A DNA stretch of 64,000 nt, from contig CAZRKH010000082.1 of NCBI GenBank assembly GCA_964600785.1, positions 1 to 64,000 on the forward strand, in the 5' to 3' direction. Origin of the DNA: M30B53 sp964600785. GTDB taxonomy: Bacteria; Planctomycetota; Planctomycetia; Pirellulales; UBA1268. Positions 16,808 to 25,693 of the stretch are shown one piece after another (position 1 is the first letter of the stretch; every line of letters begins with the position of its first letter). Both the position numbers and the translations under genes were made by a program. Below the pieces are notes generated by a model. It did not search any database, had not been told where the DNA came from, and worked only from the letters and a program-made list of their open reading frames with translations.

Positions 16808-19102
16808 ATGATGGCAGGAATTCCGGTGGACTACCTCGAGGGACTCAACGAAGCCCAGCGGCAGGCCGCCTCGCATGTCGAGGGCCCGCTGCTGGTGCTC
16901 GCCGGACCCGGCAGCGGCAAGACACGCGTCGTGACTCACCGCATCGCCCACATGATCGCACGTGGCGTGCGGCCTGAATCGATCGTGGCCCTGACTTTCA
17001 CCAACAAGGCGGCCGATGAGATGCGGCAGCGGCTTGCCGCGCTGACGGGCCCCCAGCCGGTCGAGATGGGGACCTTCCACCGCTTCGCCGCGAGGCTGCT
17101 GCGACGCAATGCCCGGTATGTCGGGCTGACGAGCGACTACTCGATTCTCGATCCTGACGACGCCGGCTCGATGCTCAAGCGGGCCGCCAAGCGAGCCGGG
17201 GTGCCGCTGGCCCGGATCCCGGTGGCCCGCCTGGCCGGGGTGATCAGCCGGGCCAAAAACGACCTGGTGACGCCGGAATCCTTCGAGCCCCGCTGGGGCA
17301 GGCCGGTCGACGAGGTGGCAGCCAAGGTCTGGCCCGTCTATGCCGCCATGATGGTCGAGGCCAACTCGGTCGATTTCGACGATCTTCTGGTGCATCTCGC
17401 GAGGATGCTCCTCGAGCAGCCGCAGCTGCGCGGCACGCTCGATCTCCGCCATCGTTTCATTCTGGTCGACGAATACCAGGACACCAACGCCGCCCAATAC
17501 TGCATCCTCCGCGGGCTCTCGATCGACCACCCCAACCTCGCGGTGACCGGTGATCCCGACCAGGCGATCTATGGCTGGCGGGGTGCGAGCATCCGCAACA
17601 TCCTGGAGTTCGAGCGAGACTACCCCGATGCGACCGTCGTCACGCTCGAGCAGAACTACCGCAGCACCGCCAACATTCTCGGCACCGCCGACCGGCTGAT
17701 CGCCAACAACACCCGCCGCAAGCCGAAACGGCTGGTGACCGAATCGGATGCCGGCGCTGCGGTGCGGATCGTGCTCGATGAGAGCGGCCGCGAGGAGGCC
17801 GACCGGATCGCCGACGAGATCGCTGCGGCCGTGGCGACAGGTGGTCGTTCGCCCCGCGATTTCTGCATCCTCTTTCGCACCAATGCCCTCTCGCGTTCGG
17901 TCGAAGTGGCCCTCCGCAGCCGCGGGGTGCCCTACCAGCTGGTGCGGGGCCTGGAGTTCTTCAAGCGGCGGGAGATTCGCGACGTGGTCGCCTGGCTGCG
18001 GCTGCTGCACAACCCCCGGGACGACGAGGCCTTCCTGCGGGTGGTCAACGTCCCGCCGAGGGGAATCGGCAAGAAATCACTCGATGCACTCATCGCGGAG
18101 GCCGCCCGTCGGGGCCTGACGCTGCTGGAGGCCGCCGCCGAAGCCCGTTCACTGCCTGGCCTCTCGGCCCGGGCCGCGACCGCGGTTGTGGCGTTTGCCC
18201 GGCTGCATGCCGACCTCTCGATGGGAGCTTCGCGGGGTGTGGCAGAAACGGTGCGGGCGGTCCTCGATCGCAGCGGCTATCGGGCGATGCTCGAGGATGA
18301 CGACGAGGAAGAGGGTGAGGATCGCCTGGCCAACGTTGAGGAACTCGTGACCGTGGCCGCTGAAATCGACGCGGAGTGCGGGGAGCAGCCGGGGCAGGGG
18401 GAGGCAATCGATCCTTTGGAGGCATTCCTCGAGCGGGTGTCGTTGGTGGGCGACACCGACCGCTGGGATGCCGCGGCTGAGCGGGTGTCGCTGATGACCT
18501 TTCATGCCGCCAAGGGGCTCGAGTTTCCGGAGGTCTATCTGGTGGCGATGGAGGACGGCATTCTGCCCCACGAGCGGAGCCTGGATCATCCCGAGCAGCT
18601 CGAGGAAGAGCGGCGGCTGGTGTTTGTCGGCATCACCCGGGCCCGCGAGGCGGTGCATGCCAGTTGCGGTCGGGAACGCGACTACCGCGGCAGTCGCCGC
18701 GTGTCGGCCCCGAGCCTGTTTCTGGCGGAGATGTCAGGGGTGGAGACGGAACTCAGCGGCAGTGAGGCCCCGCATGGCGGCTTGGACGGCGATCCCTGGG
18801 CCGATGAGGCCTGCCAACTCCCCGAGGAGGAGCTGCGGCCGGCCCCCCGGCCCGCGCGGGCCCGCGTCGAGCGTGAGCAGCGGTCGGTGGCCGGCTTTGC
18901 CGAGAAACTCGCCGCCCTCGCCAAGCCGGTGGCTGCGGTCGAGCCCGGGCAGCGGGTCCGCCATGCGGAATACGGCGAGGGAACGGTCGAGCGGGTCGGC
19001 GGCACCGGCCCGAGGATGGTCGGCACCGTCCGCTTCGACGGCCCGGCCGGGCGGCGCACGTTTATCCTCGCCCATGCCACGCTGGAAGCCCTCGACAGCT
19101 GA
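16808..19102 (+). CDS. pcrA: UvrD/PcrA-family superfamily 1 DNA helicase
   Basis: 764 aa from the ATG at 16808; a further 58 upstream codons are open but non-conserved. All SF1A motifs are visible: Q-motif LNEAQRQA, Walker A AGPGSGKTR (32-40), Ia ALTFTNKAADEM, Walker B LVDEYQDTN, III GDPDQAIYGWRGA, IV LEQNYRST, V MTFHAAKGLEF and VI VGITRARE. The C-terminus has GQRVRHAEYGEGTV, the Tudor-like RNA polymerase-binding module of PcrA/UvrD. It unwinds DNA 3'-5' in repair and clears recombination intermediates and stalled RNA polymerase. The next gene starts 90 bp downstream. Confidence 0.95.
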   Translation: MMAGIPVDYLEGLNEAQRQAASHVEGPLLVLAGPGSGKTRVVTHRIAHMIARGVRPESIVALTFTNKAADEMRQRLAALTGPQPVEMGTFHRFAARLLRRNARYVGLTSDYSILDPDDAGSMLKRAAKRAGVPLARIPVARLAGVISRAKNDLVTPESFEPRWGRPVDEVAAKVWPVYAAMMVEANSVDFDDLLVHLARMLLEQPQLRGTLDLRHRFILVDEYQDTNAAQYCILRGLSIDHPNLAVTGDPDQAIYGWRGASIRNILEFERDYPDATVVTLEQNYRSTANILGTADRLIANNTRRKPKRLVTESDAGAAVRIVLDESGREEADRIADEIAAAVATGGRSPRDFCILFRTNALSRSVEVALRSRGVPYQLVRGLEFFKRREIRDVVAWLRLLHNPRDDEAFLRVVNVPPRGIGKKSLDALIAEAARRGLTLLEAAAEARSLPGLSARAATAVVAFARLHADLSMGASRGVAETVRAVLDRSGYRAMLEDDDEEEGEDRLANVEELVTVAAEIDAECGEQPGQGEAIDPLEAFLERVSLVGDTDRWDAAAERVSLMTFHAAKGLEFPEVYLVAMEDGILPHERSLDHPEQLEEERRLVFVGITRAREAVHASCGRERDYRGSRRVSAPSLFLAEMSGVETELSGSEAPHGGLDGDPWADEACQLPEEELRPAPRPARARVEREQRSVAGFAEKLAALAKPVAAVEPGQRVRHAEYGEGTVERVGGTGPRMVGTVRFDGPAGRRTFILAHATLEALDS

Positions 19103-19192
19103 AACTTGGCGAACAGTGGGCGAACCTGCGAGGATACCGCGGGCGGCCGTCGGCAACGGTCGCGGGTAGGCACGCCATCCGCCAGGCGACCC

Positions 19193-20281
19193 ATGGTCCG
19201 GTTTCCACGGTTCTTCGAGAAGAAGCGGGGCAATCGCCGCACCGGCTCCCATGTCTGGGGCAGCCTCGGCGAGGGCCTGTTCTTCGCGGCCCTGTTCACG
19301 GCGGGCATCGTGTTTGCGGTGATGCTCGTCGGCGATATCGCCTGGCAGGGCGACGGTGAGGAAACCCCCGGCATCTGGGCGTTACTTTTATCACTGGTGC
19401 TGCCCGGGGCCCTGTTGAGCATCGGTGGGGCGGGACTTGTCAGGGTGGCCCGCGGCTGGGGCAAGTCGGAGGAGCGGCGGGCCGCATCGGGCTCGCTGCC
19501 GGACGTCTTCGAGGTCGCCGCCGGTACCGAGCCGCAGGGCGACCGGCTGCCGACGGTGCCTTCCTGTGAAAATCTGGTCAACTCCCCCGGCACCATCCTG
19601 CGTTATCGGCTGCCGCTGGAGAGCCCGGAGAGTTGGACGGTCTTCGGATTCGGCCTCTTCGCGGTGCTCTGGAACGCCATCCTGGTGCTGCTGGCGGTGA
19701 GTGCAGGTGTCGATCTCTGGAGCGGCCGCACCGACTGGCTGCTCTTCGCGATCCTCGTTCCGTTCTCGGTCATCGGTGTGGCGGGCATCGTGCTCTTCGT
19801 TCGGGCTCTGGTTCTGCAGGCATCGGTCGGACCCACGCAGGTCGAGATCGCCGACCACCCGCTGCGGCCCGGTAGTGACTACGAGGTTTTCGTGGGGCAG
19901 GGGGGCTCGGGGCTGTTTCACCGGATCACGCTCACCCTTGAACTCGAGGAGATGGCCACCTTTCGCCAGGGCACCGACACCCGCACCGAGCGACGGCTGC
20001 TCGACTCGACGGTGATCCGCGAGTGGGCCGAGGTCGCGGTGGTGCCACCGCATCGCTTTGAGGCCACCGCCCGGGTGCGGGTGCCTGCCGCGGCGATGCA
20101 CTCCTTCGAGTCACCGCACAACGCGGTCAGTTGGAGGCTCGGGGTGCGGGTCGAGCCGCGACGCTGGCCGGCCTTTGCCCGTCGCTTCCCGGTCGTGGTG
20201 CTCCCCGCGGAATCGCCGCGGGGCCGGCAGGGGGCAGTCGAGTCCGGCGGCAGCCGTTCGACGGTGGGGGTGGGGCGATGA
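19193..20281 (+). CDS. four-TM protein with C-terminal arrestin-like domain (unit gene A)
   Basis: 362 aa from the ATG at 19193. Two TM pairs are seen: LFFAALFTAGIVFAVMLVG and LLLSLVLPGALLSIGGAGL, then FGFGLFAVLWNAILVLLAV and LLFAILVPFSVIGVAGIVL. A soluble linker lies between the pairs. The last ~140 residues are beta-rich (VEIADHPLRPGSDYEVFVG ... AVSWRLGVRVEPRRW ... PVVVLP), matching an arrestin/Spo0M-like lobe by pattern. The stop overlaps the next start (GATGA), so translation is coupled. No described family is recognised; the fold call is inference. Confidence 0.65.
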   Translation: MVRFPRFFEKKRGNRRTGSHVWGSLGEGLFFAALFTAGIVFAVMLVGDIAWQGDGEETPGIWALLLSLVLPGALLSIGGAGLVRVARGWGKSEERRAASGSLPDVFEVAAGTEPQGDRLPTVPSCENLVNSPGTILRYRLPLESPESWTVFGFGLFAVLWNAILVLLAVSAGVDLWSGRTDWLLFAILVPFSVIGVAGIVLFVRALVLQASVGPTQVEIADHPLRPGSDYEVFVGQGGSGLFHRITLTLELEEMATFRQGTDTRTERRLLDSTVIREWAEVAVVPPHRFEATARVRVPAAAMHSFESPHNAVSWRLGVRVEPRRWPAFARRFPVVVLPAESPRGRQGAVESGGSRSTVGVGR

Positions 20282-20724
20282 GCACACGAACCGGCAGGGC
20301 GGCGGAGCCGCGGATCGACCCGCGTGTGTCCGCCGTTTTCGACCGGCAGGGCCGCCGCTATCGGGCTGCGGACGAGGTGCGGCTGACCTACACGGTCGAG
20401 GGCACTGGCGACCTCGCTGTCACCGCGGTGGAGCGATCGGCCGTCTGGTACACCGAGGGTAAGGGAGAGGAGGACCTTGGCATCGTGCACTTCGAACGGG
20501 TCACCGACACGGCCGAGATGCCGCCGCAGCAACTGACCGGGCGGTTCGGGTTTCGTCTGCCGCCGAGTCCTCTCAGCTACGAGGGCGTGATCGTCAAGAT
20601 TCGCTGGTGCGTGAGGGTCCGGCTCTTCTTCGCCGGAGGCCGTGACTTTGTCTCCGAACATCTCTTCGAGGTCGGCGAGATTCCGCCCGCGATCTATGTC
20701 GCGGGCGAGGGGGCGGTGGCGTGA
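20278..20724 (+). CDS. small arrestin-like beta protein (unit gene B)
   Basis: 148 aa from the ATG at 20278, overlapping gene A by 4 bp; the longer upstream frame is a shadow of gene A. The pattern is wholly beta: FDRQGRRYRAADEVRLTYTV, AVERSAVWYTEGKGEED, GRFGFRLPPSPLSYEG and IVKIRWCVRVRLFF. The LP-x-P-SY-G-x-x-I-x-W element is characteristic of arrestin and Spo0M lobes. There is no signal peptide or TM helix, so it is probably cytoplasmic and may pair with the arrestin-like end of gene A. Its stop overlaps the GTG start of gene C. Confidence 0.65.
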   Translation: MSTRTGRAAEPRIDPRVSAVFDRQGRRYRAADEVRLTYTVEGTGDLAVTAVERSAVWYTEGKGEEDLGIVHFERVTDTAEMPPQQLTGRFGFRLPPSPLSYEGVIVKIRWCVRVRLFFAGGRDFVSEHLFEVGEIPPAIYVAGEGAVA

Positions 20725-21428
20725 GCGGCAGACTGGCGGTGCAGGCTCGCGGAGAATCGCGGCTGGTGTCCAACCCCTTTTCCACGCGTGCGACGCGGGT
20801 GGCCGCCGAGAGGCTTTTCGATACCGAGGGCCGGCCACTGGCCGTCGAGGAAATCGCCGGTCTGATCGAGGTCGCCGGAGGCGGGGCCCTGGTCGGCCCG
20901 CACGGCAGCGGCAAGTCGACACGGCTGGCGGCTCTCGCGGCGGTCTTTGCAGCCGCTGGTCGGGAGGTGCGATCGGTGCGGCTCGATGCGGGCGACCGCC
21001 CGGCCGCAGCGGTGCTCGCCTGCCTGAGAGCCACGGCAGGAGGGGTGGTCTGCATCGACGGTTTCGACCGGCTCGGCCCGCTGCTCGGAGAAATCGTGCG
21101 GTGGCTGACAGTCCGCCGGCGGCTGCTGTTGGTGGTCACGGCCCACTACGGGCGGCCGCTGCTGCTGCGGATCGAGTGCCGCACGAGCCGTCGGCAGCTT
21201 GCGGAGATCGTGCGTCGCCTGCCCGGGGCCGGGGGGCCGCTGGAGGCTCTCGACATTCACGAGGCTTACGACTCGGCCGCCGGCGATCTTCGCGAGGCCC
21301 TCTTCGATCTCTACGACCGCTTCGAGGCCCGCATGCTTCGCAACCAATCTGCCGCGGGATCAACCGCCTGTGACGGCAATGAGGATTCTGCCGGCGGACG
21401 GTCGGGAATTCACGATTCCCCGCGGTGA
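20721..21428 (+). CDS. small P-loop ATPase (unit gene C)
   Basis: 235 aa from a GTG at 20721 inside the end of gene B (GTGA). Walker A is GPHGSGKST near residues 59-67, Walker B is VVCIDGFDR, and a sensor-like LLLVVTAHYG follows. The domain is a compact AAA/ORC-like core (~190 residues). The N-terminus (SNPFSTRATRVAAERLF) could dock on a partner. The tail is low complexity. It is the only enzyme-like member of the coupled three-gene unit; ATP use to move or gate the arrestin-like partners is a guess. Confidence 0.65.
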   Translation: MSGRLAVQARGESRLVSNPFSTRATRVAAERLFDTEGRPLAVEEIAGLIEVAGGGALVGPHGSGKSTRLAALAAVFAAAGREVRSVRLDAGDRPAAAVLACLRATAGGVVCIDGFDRLGPLLGEIVRWLTVRRRLLLVVTAHYGRPLLLRIECRTSRRQLAEIVRRLPGAGGPLEALDIHEAYDSAAGDLREALFDLYDRFEARMLRNQSAAGSTACDGNEDSAGGRSGIHDSPR

Positions 21429-21580
21429 ATTTCGCCGCAGAGAGTGAATCGCCTGGCCTAGTCTTTCAAGGAATCGAGGAGATTTCCAGCAGATCGGTGC
21501 CGGCTCCCGTTCGCCTTGTCACACCACATTTCCCCGGCGGGCAGTCAAAAGGCCCACAGCCGGTTCTCGAGGAACCACTG

Positions 21581-22726
21581 ATGCGACTTCGATCTTCGAT
21601 GGCGATGCTCGCCCTGGCCGCCCTGGCAGGAATCACCCCTGCCACTGCCCGGGCTCAGTGCTGCCTTTCGGGGCTCTTCAGCGGACTGCATTCCTGCTGT
21701 CAGCCACGGGCACCCGTCTACGCGGTGGCCCCGATCGTCGCGCCGCCGGTGGCGGCCGTGCCGGCGGCTCCGCCCCCGCCCCCGCAGCCGGTGATGGTGC
21801 CGGTGCAGCAGGTCAGCTACGTGCCCGAGACCTGCTACCGAACCGAGTATCAGTGCGTTCCGCAGACCTGCTACCGCCAGATCTGTGAGATCGATCCTTG
21901 TACCGGCTGTGCGACGCCCTGCATGGAGCCGGTCACCAGCTACGTCCAAAAGCCGGTCAACGTGCCTTACACCCAGTACCGTGCCGTGACGACCACGAAA
22001 TACGTGCAGGTCCAGCCCGGCTCACCTGAATACCCGGCCGCGGCTGCCGCGGTGGCTGCTCCCCCGGCCGCGGCAAGTCCCTTTGCCGCGCCAACCACAC
22101 CCCAGGCGTGGGCTGCCGCAGGGGCTGACGTACCGCCCACGCTCACTCCCCAGGCCCAGCCGACGGCACCACAACAGAGTTTCCAGCAGCAGTTCCAGCA
22201 GCAGATCGTGCCGCAGTCGGGCAGCACTCCCATGTCCCAGACCCAGCCCAGGCCCGCCGGTCCTCAGCCCACCCAGCCGCCGAGCCTCACGCCGGCTCCC
22301 TCGCTCAAGCCGACGCCCGGCCCGAGTCCGACCCCTGCGCTCAAGCCGATTCCGGAGATGCCCAGGTCGAAGCCGAAGCGGGAGAACTACGACCGAGAGA
22401 ACCAAGACCAAGAGAACCAAGACCAAGAGAACCAATACCAAGAGAACCACGACCAAAATGCCCAGCGGGGCGAGGCTGCCGCTTTGCGACCGCCGGCGTC
22501 CTACGGCCAGGGCATGCCGGTGGTGCCCGGTTCCGGGCCGAATCCCGCAACCCGCGCCTTTCCCCGGCTGCTCGAGCCGAGTGTGCACACCACCTCGACC
22601 TCCCCCGGGCAGGCGGCCGGTGGCGGATGGCTCGGCTATCAGCCTGCTCCTCCCGCGGCGGCTGCGACGCGTCGCGGCGTCACCGGCTATCCCACCGCCC
22701 TGATTCCCTCGCCGTCACCCTACTGA
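21581..22726 (+). CDS. secreted Cys/Pro-rich protein with low-complexity tail
   Basis: 381 aa from the ATG at 21581 (GAGGA upstream). Residues 1-25 form a signal peptide with an ARA-Q site. A Cys-rich block follows (CCLSGLFSGLHSCC; then ETCYRTEYQCVPQTCYRQICE and DPCTGCATPC), with YVQKPVNVPYTQYR after it, a layout common in planctomycete surface proteins. The second half is Pro/Gln/Ala-rich and contains five ENxDQ-type repeats. Disulfide-bonded export to the envelope is likely. The specific role is unknown. It begins 152 bp after the three-gene unit. Confidence 0.75.
   Translation: MRLRSSMAMLALAALAGITPATARAQCCLSGLFSGLHSCCQPRAPVYAVAPIVAPPVAAVPAAPPPPPQPVMVPVQQVSYVPETCYRTEYQCVPQTCYRQICEIDPCTGCATPCMEPVTSYVQKPVNVPYTQYRAVTTTKYVQVQPGSPEYPAAAAAVAAPPAAASPFAAPTTPQAWAAAGADVPPTLTPQAQPTAPQQSFQQQFQQQIVPQSGSTPMSQTQPRPAGPQPTQPPSLTPAPSLKPTPGPSPTPALKPIPEMPRSKPKRENYDRENQDQENQDQENQYQENHDQNAQRGEAAALRPPASYGQGMPVVPGSGPNPATRAFPRLLEPSVHTTSTSPGQAAGGGWLGYQPAPPAAAATRRGVTGYPTALIPSPSPY
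22382..22456 (+). repeat. 15-bp minisatellite, five units, in-frame
   Basis: Five consecutive 15-nt units of the form GAGAACCAAGACCAA (22382-22396, -22411, -22426, -22441, -22456), two identical and three with one to three changes. They encode ENxxQ/ENQDQ pentapeptides. The block is A-rich against the GC-rich surroundings and keeps the reading frame, so copy number can vary without breaking the protein. Confidence 0.9.
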
Positions 22727-22825
22727 GCCGGCAGGCCGGAGTCTGCAAAGGCCCGCACCGGCAGTCGGTCGCGTCATATCCGGTCCCCAGCGGCTACACT
22801 GCGGCAGACGCAGCCGAGGCCGACC

Positions 22826-24598
22826 GTGACAAACCCCGAGATCGCCGCCGTCTTCGAAAAGATCGCCGATCTTCTCGAGTTCAAGGGGGGGAATGCGTTT
22901 CGGATCAGGGCCTACCGCAACGCGGCCCGCCAGATCGACGGCATGGTCGAATCCCTCGCGGCGGTGCGAGATGATCCTTCCCGTCGGCTCACCGACCTCG
23001 ACGGCATCGGAAGCGACCTCGCCGCCAAGATCGAGACCCTCCTCGCCGGAGATCGGCTGAAGATGCTCGACGATCTCGAGGCCGCCGTGCCGTCCGGGGC
23101 GTTCGACATCATGCGGGTTCCGGGTATCGGGCCCAAGAAGGCCCGGCTGCTCGTCGAGCAACTCGGTGTCGATTCGCTCGACGCGCTCGAGGCGGCATGC
23201 CGTGCAGGACGGGTTCGGGAGGTCAAGGGCTTTGCCGCCAAGACGGAAGCCGCGATTCTCGAGAACGTGGCCTTCGCCAAGAGCCCGGAAAATCGCCGGC
23301 TGCTGTGGTGCGAGGCCGACGAGATCGTGCAGCGACTGCTGAATTACCTCCGCGAAGAACCGGCGGCGAAGCGGGTGGAGGCTGCCGGAAGCTGGCGGCG
23401 GGGACGACAGACGGTCGGTGATCTCGATGTCGTTGTGGAGAGTGGATCCCCCGGGGCGGTGATGGATCGGCTCGGGGCATGGGACGATGTCGCGACCGTT
23501 CTGCTGCGCGGGGAAACGAAGATGAGCCTGCGAACCTCCGCGGGAGTCCAGGTCGACCTGCGGGTTGTTCCTCGTGACTCCTTCGGCGCGGCCTGGCAAT
23601 ACTTCACCGGGTCGAAGGATCACAACGTGCTGCTTCGCGGCCGGGCCCGCGACCGCGGCCTGACGATCAATGAATACGGTGTGTTTCGCGTGGGAAAGGA
23701 TGGGCAGGCCGAATCGAAGTCGGTGGCCGGCGGGAGCGAGGAATCGGTCTACGAGGCGGTGGGCCTGCCCTGGATTCCTCCGGAGCTGCGGGAGGGCCGC
23801 GAGGAGGTGGCCTTGGCCGAGCAGGACCGCCTGCCCGACCTGGTCTCCCTCGAGGCGATACGGGGTGATCTGCACATGCACACCGACGCCACCGACGGCG
23901 AAAACAGCCTCGAGCAAATGGTCGAGGCGGCGATTGAACGCGGCCTGGAGTACATCGCGATCACCGATCACGGCCAGCGGGTGAAGATGGCCCACGGGCT
24001 CGACCGCCACCGCTTGCTGCAACAGTGGGATGCGATCGATCGCCTCAATGAATCCCTCGCCGGGCGGCATGGCGGGCCGAAGATCGTGGTGCTCAAGGGG
24101 ATTGAGGTCGACATGCTCGAGAAGGGTGGGCTTGACCTGCCCGACGAGGTGCTCGCCCGCGGCGATTGGGTCGTGGCCAGCCTGCATTACGGCCAGAACC
24201 AGCCCCGCGAGCGGATCACCGCCCGCATCATCGAGGCCATCGAGAATCCCCATGTCGACGTGATTGGCCATCCGACCGGCCGGCTGATCAATCGCCGGCC
24301 CCCCTACGATGTCGACATGGAAGCGGTGATCGAGGCCGCAGCCCGCACGGGCACCTTTCTCGAGATCAACGCCAACCCTCTGCGTCTTGACCTCGACGAC
24401 GTCCATGCGGCGGCCGCCAAGCGGGCTGGTGTGAAAATCGTGATCTCCACCGATGCCCATTCGGTGCAGGGCCTCGACCTGATGCGGTATGGTGTGCTGC
24501 AGGCCCGCAGGGCGGGCCTGCAGGCCGACGACATCGCCAACACGCATTCACTCACCGGCCTTCGCACGCTTCTGAGGAGCAGCTCGCACCATGCCTGA
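22826..24598 (+). CDS. polX: DNA polymerase X with PHP domain
   Basis: 590 aa from a GTG at 22826 with GAGG upstream. The N-terminal helix-hairpin-helix motifs are TDLDGIGSDLAAKIETLL and RVPGIGPKKARLLVEQL. The nucleotidyltransferase core has AGSWRRGRQTVGDLDVVV, the Asp metal ligands of family X. The C-terminal PHP domain is complete: DLHMHTDATDGENS, IAITDHGQRV, HPTGRL and STDAHSVQGL. Bacterial PolX fills gaps in base-excision repair and carries 3'-5' exonuclease activity in the PHP part. The next gene starts 8 bp before this stop. Confidence 0.95.
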   Translation: MTNPEIAAVFEKIADLLEFKGGNAFRIRAYRNAARQIDGMVESLAAVRDDPSRRLTDLDGIGSDLAAKIETLLAGDRLKMLDDLEAAVPSGAFDIMRVPGIGPKKARLLVEQLGVDSLDALEAACRAGRVREVKGFAAKTEAAILENVAFAKSPENRRLLWCEADEIVQRLLNYLREEPAAKRVEAAGSWRRGRQTVGDLDVVVESGSPGAVMDRLGAWDDVATVLLRGETKMSLRTSAGVQVDLRVVPRDSFGAAWQYFTGSKDHNVLLRGRARDRGLTINEYGVFRVGKDGQAESKSVAGGSEESVYEAVGLPWIPPELREGREEVALAEQDRLPDLVSLEAIRGDLHMHTDATDGENSLEQMVEAAIERGLEYIAITDHGQRVKMAHGLDRHRLLQQWDAIDRLNESLAGRHGGPKIVVLKGIEVDMLEKGGLDLPDEVLARGDWVVASLHYGQNQPRERITARIIEAIENPHVDVIGHPTGRLINRRPPYDVDMEAVIEAAARTGTFLEINANPLRLDLDDVHAAAAKRAGVKIVISTDAHSVQGLDLMRYGVLQARRAGLQADDIANTHSLTGLRTLLRSSSHHA

Positions 24599-25673
24599 AC
24601 CGTGTCGCCAGCTGGCGATCGCCTTGGCCGCGATGCTTTTGGCTGCCGTCGCGGCCCGGGCTGAGCCGCCGAGGGCGGAAGAGGGCGAGGCTCCCTCGCC
24701 CGAGACCCTTGCCGCTTTCGAGGCTGCTTACAAAGGCCAGCTTCCCGCGGAAATCGCCGAGGATGCCAGGCTCTGGCGGCAGATCGCCCCGAGTGTTTAC
24801 TGGCTCATGCACCGCGGCGGCGATCCCGCCGCCGGCATCGATCCCGGGCCTGCGGCCAGCTTCATCGTGCAGTTGCGGAAGCTCCACGCCTCGCGGGTGG
24901 TGATCGGCAAGGGTATCGATGTCGTCTCCCTGATGGATCCTACGCGGGGTCTCGACCCCCGGCAGGTGACGACACTGTGTGAGGCCTACGGCACCGCGGC
25001 CCGGGTCTTCAAAAAGGGTGAGGGAGCGACCCTCGCAAGCGTTGGCGATGAATTCCTCGAGGCGGTGGCCCGGCTGGCGGCAGGCGGCAAGCCCGCCACG
25101 GTGATCGTGGTCGGCCACGGGCTTCCCCGCGAGATTCAAAGCTACAAAATTCCTGTCGAGAGGCTGGCAGAGGCCCTGCTTCCGCCGGGCGATGGCGACG
25201 TCGATCTCGGTGACCTCACGTTGATCTTCGATGACTGCTACAGCGCCGACTTCTGCCTCAATCTGGCGGACTGCCTCGGAGAGGCGGCCGACGGGGCAGG
25301 CCGTCGCCTGGTCTCCCTGCCGGTGATGGTGGCCGGGGCCAATCGTTGCCAACTCGGGCATGCCAACGTGGCCGCGAAGTTCGTGCCTCACTTCTGGAAA
25401 GAAGTGATCGAACTGCTCTATATCCGCCGGCCGAGGCCCGAGGCGATCACGCTCGGTGACCTGTTCGGCAGGATCGACAATGCGATGTACGGCTACGGGC
25501 GAAGGCCCGAGTTCGTCCGCGGTCGGATCGTGGGCTACCGGGTGGTCGACCCGGAACTCGTGCAGGATCCGGTGATCTTCGTGCCGCTCTCCGCGGAAGA
25601 GGCGGGCGAACTCGGTCGCCGACTGGGGGCCGACTCCAAGGAAAAGCCGCCCCGGCTGCTCGATATCGGCTGA
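24591..25673 (+). CDS. secreted caspase-like (clan CD) cysteine peptidase homologue
   Basis: 360 aa, overlapping polX by 8 bp. Residues 1-24 are a signal peptide (ALAAMLLAAVAARA-E). A hydrophobic strand ending in His (VIVVGHG, His176) and a second ending in Asp-Asp-Cys (LTLIFDDCYSADF, Cys216) give the His/Cys dyad layout of caspase/legumain/gingipain-type enzymes. A third strand, SLPVMVAGANRCQ, follows. Export plus the dyad suggests a secreted or periplasmic protease. No prodomain or partner is obvious, and substrate specificity cannot be read. Family assignment is from motif geometry, not a database match. Confidence 0.6.
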   Translation: MPEPCRQLAIALAAMLLAAVAARAEPPRAEEGEAPSPETLAAFEAAYKGQLPAEIAEDARLWRQIAPSVYWLMHRGGDPAAGIDPGPAASFIVQLRKLHASRVVIGKGIDVVSLMDPTRGLDPRQVTTLCEAYGTAARVFKKGEGATLASVGDEFLEAVARLAAGGKPATVIVVGHGLPREIQSYKIPVERLAEALLPPGDGDVDLGDLTLIFDDCYSADFCLNLADCLGEAADGAGRRLVSLPVMVAGANRCQLGHANVAAKFVPHFWKEVIELLYIRRPRPEAITLGDLFGRIDNAMYGYGRRPEFVRGRIVGYRVVDPELVQDPVIFVPLSAEEAGELGRRLGADSKEKPPRLLDIG

Positions 25674-25693
25674 CTGAAAAATCCTGACGATTC

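Noticed and set aside
22715..24547. 610-codon open frame antisense to polX
   Set aside because: polX on the other strand has complete HhH, polymerase and PHP motifs; high GC opens antisense frames.
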